The position numbers and the translations under genes were made by a program. The notes under the pieces are model-generated. The model had not been told where the DNA came from. It saw only the letters and a list, made by a program, of their open reading frames with translations, and ran no database searches. Positions 62,301 to 64,000 of a stretch of 64,000 bases of DNA are shown piece by piece; positions within the stretch are counted from its first letter, which is position 1, and each line of letters begins with the position of its first letter. Source of the stretch: Anisakis pegreffii (lineage: Eukaryota > Nematoda > Chromadorea > Rhabditida > Anisakidae); contig JAPYMA010003055.1 of the NCBI GenBank assembly GCA_035041965.1, forward strand, positions 62,001 through 126,000. Direction: 5' to 3'.

Positions 62301-62943
62301 CTAGCTAAATTTGATAAAACTGATGAAGTATAAAGAAGTTTGACAGGATTTTGTGGCTGAACAAGACATGAACTGTTATAAATAATCTTATAAATGTAAA
62401 AGATAATAAAGTGTAACTGCAATGAATAATCAACACTATAATTAATTTATTATAAACGGTAAAGTTTCGTTACAAATCGGTTGAAAGTATGACCAAAAGT
62501 CAAAAGTGTTATATACTACTGGATACTGCTCGCCCAACATAAAATAAGCATCTGACAGGACGTCATAACTGATCAATTAATGCAAATAACCCGACTTAAT
62601 ATTCATATACATTAGAACTCAAAACAACAAGAATAAGAGGCGTAACTTTCCAGATCTTTATGCGATTACATCTCACCTCCGTAATCGCAATTTCAATTCA
62701 GTGAAACATAAAAACTGCGCCACTAACCGTAACAAGTACAGCGATAAAGGCCGGTAAATGCATCACTGATTATGAATTTCATCACAATTACAGCTAAAAT
62801 GATCGTCCAATTTCGAATAGGCAAAATAAAAATTGAGAACATTCGTACAATGAAAACGATGCAATCACCAAACGATAAATAGAAATTGTGCGTTGATGGT
62901 TAAAAGTAACAAAAATACAATGCACAAACACCTCCAATAACAT

Positions 62944-62956
62944 GGGGGGGGGGGGG
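62944..62956 (+). repeat. Poly-G run (13)
   Basis: An uninterrupted run of 13 G in otherwise AT-rich DNA. Its length is likely to be unreliable in the assembly. Confidence 0.95.
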
Positions 62957-63787
62957 ATTCTCAGCTTGAGATCGTGTTTTCATTCAGTGTGAACTGGAAA
63001 ATACTTGAAACGTAATTATTCACTACGAAATCCGTAAGTGCCGATCATCCAGATGCGAATAATACGACTTACACAGATGTGAACAATGACTTTAAGATGG
63101 AACGTTACGCACAGAATCATGTAAATATTGAATGAGAAAGATAACAAGAACAATAACTAGAAAATACGTCAAATAAATACAGCAATAATATCAAATCAGA
63201 CGGAATAAATAACACAATTGTTCATGCAGTTGAAAAGATTCCATGTCAACTGTTTCATGTTCAAAAAGTTATGATCTTTTGATAACAACGACGTCATTTC
63301 GAAGACTACGCATCAAAGCGCAATGAATACAAGGAAGGTTTCGATGATCATCTTTTTTTTCACGTCAAACCTTCAATTGTGTGTTCATTTTCACAGTTCC
63401 AATAGTGATAAAAGAAATTCGCTTGGTTGAGATTACTAATTTAAAGAGAAATCAGCTGCGAATAGCATAATAACCCAACTCTAAGACTTGCATATTCATA
63501 AAAATATGATGCGAACAAACGGAACATAAAAAGAAAAAAGAAATCACAACGAGACCAATACGTATTTTATAAAGCCGAAACAAATCAAAACTGGAACTTT
63601 CCATGTGCATCTCATACAAATGCTTACATAAGATGAATTAATAATTTGACTGAACAAAATAATTTTTGCGATGATTTGTTTCGCCAAATAAATCATAAAA
63701 CAATGGAAAATGATTGTATGAAATGCGGAAAAAAAAGCATTGAGAAGATGATATTCAAGGGGACAACTGGAGATTTTAGTTGAAGAT

Positions 63788-63856
63788 TCAGCTGTTGTTT
63801 TCCGCCTTGTTGATTACCTCCTCGAAGATATTTGTCATTTCGTCCATTTCGCGTTG
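63788..63856 (-). CDS. Terminal exon of a gene entering from the right
   Basis: A minus-strand acceptor (ATCAATTTTAG, 63857 onward) is followed in phase 0 by 22 codons, QREMDEMTNIFEEV..., ending TGA at 63788-63790. The short product is a charged amphipathic helix, typical of the C-terminal end of a coiled-coil or regulatory protein. The previous exon must lie beyond 64000, since nothing at 63860-64000 reads as coding on this strand. Family unknown. Confidence 0.45.
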   Translation of the reverse strand, partial: QREMDEMTNIFEEVINKAENNS

Positions 63857-64000
63857 CTAAAATTGATGAAAATTATACTCATCGTCAGACAGCTACAGAA
63901 CGGACTCTTCAGATGGCTGAGGTACCACACCGTTACAGATTGAATGTGTCATGGATTAGTCACGACTTTCACAAGTGAAACTGAACATTTTCTAGTGTGA

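Larger units (their letters stand above)
61644..63787. other. Gene-poor stretch with one candidate exon
   Basis: It includes the promoter side of the secreted-protein gene: TTATATTTT sits about 8 bases upstream of its ATG and no upstream acceptor is obvious. A minus-strand exon-like segment at 62221-62300 has a strong GTGAGT donor and a protein-like frame (VFDSSSDPCQFIQYE) but no partner. The remainder is AT-rich with no genes seen. Confidence 0.4.

Overview
The window is eukaryotic and reads as nematode nuclear DNA. It is AT-rich, and its genes are cut into short exons by introns with GT..(T)TTCAG borders, several using the donor GTTAGT. One gene is a complete nematode-type globin. Large introns, a few hundred bases to about 2 kb, and wide gene-poor stretches would fit a clade III (ascaridoid-like) nematode, but that placement is inference only. 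Exon models were built by hand from splice signals plus reading-phase agreement, and no database search was possible.

Layout. 1-1831 (minus): the middle of a spectrin-repeat/coiled-coil protein that runs off the left edge. 1832-10456: gene-poor, with one half of a dispersed repeat pair and a few doubtful ORFs. 10457-12055 (minus): a four-exon gene for a protein with four predicted membrane spans. 12056-14745: gene-poor, ending in a degenerate tandem duplication. 14749-38240: about 23.5 kb of a tandem satellite, 58 recognisable unit starts of about 405 bp, interrupted near its right edge by a 193-base run of N. 38241-51248: gene-poor, with a GC-richer island at 40.2-41.65 kb, a small minus-strand coding candidate at 44.3-44.8 kb and a recent 186-bp tandem duplication at 48.5 kb. 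51249-54381 (plus): a five-exon globin gene with Trp A12, Phe CD1, His E7 and His F8 in place. Minus-strand coding exons lie inside its first intron and just beyond its 3' end, so a second gene may be interleaved with it. 56711-61643 (minus): a five-exon gene for a secreted protein with signal peptide, Cys-rich segment and Pro/Gly-rich tail. 63788-63856 (minus): the last exon of a gene entering from the right edge.

The genes do not form an obvious pathway. The most unusual element is the satellite. Each 405-bp unit is itself an old dimer: two related halves of about 166 and 239 bp share ordered sequence blocks. Units come in 405-bp and 395-bp length classes differing by 10 bp, carry a 14-bp perfect palindrome that is intact in some copies and broken in others, and change variant composition from a homogeneous left block to a mixed right block. 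The array may be centromere-like, heterochromatic or germline-limited DNA, but nothing in the sequence decides this.
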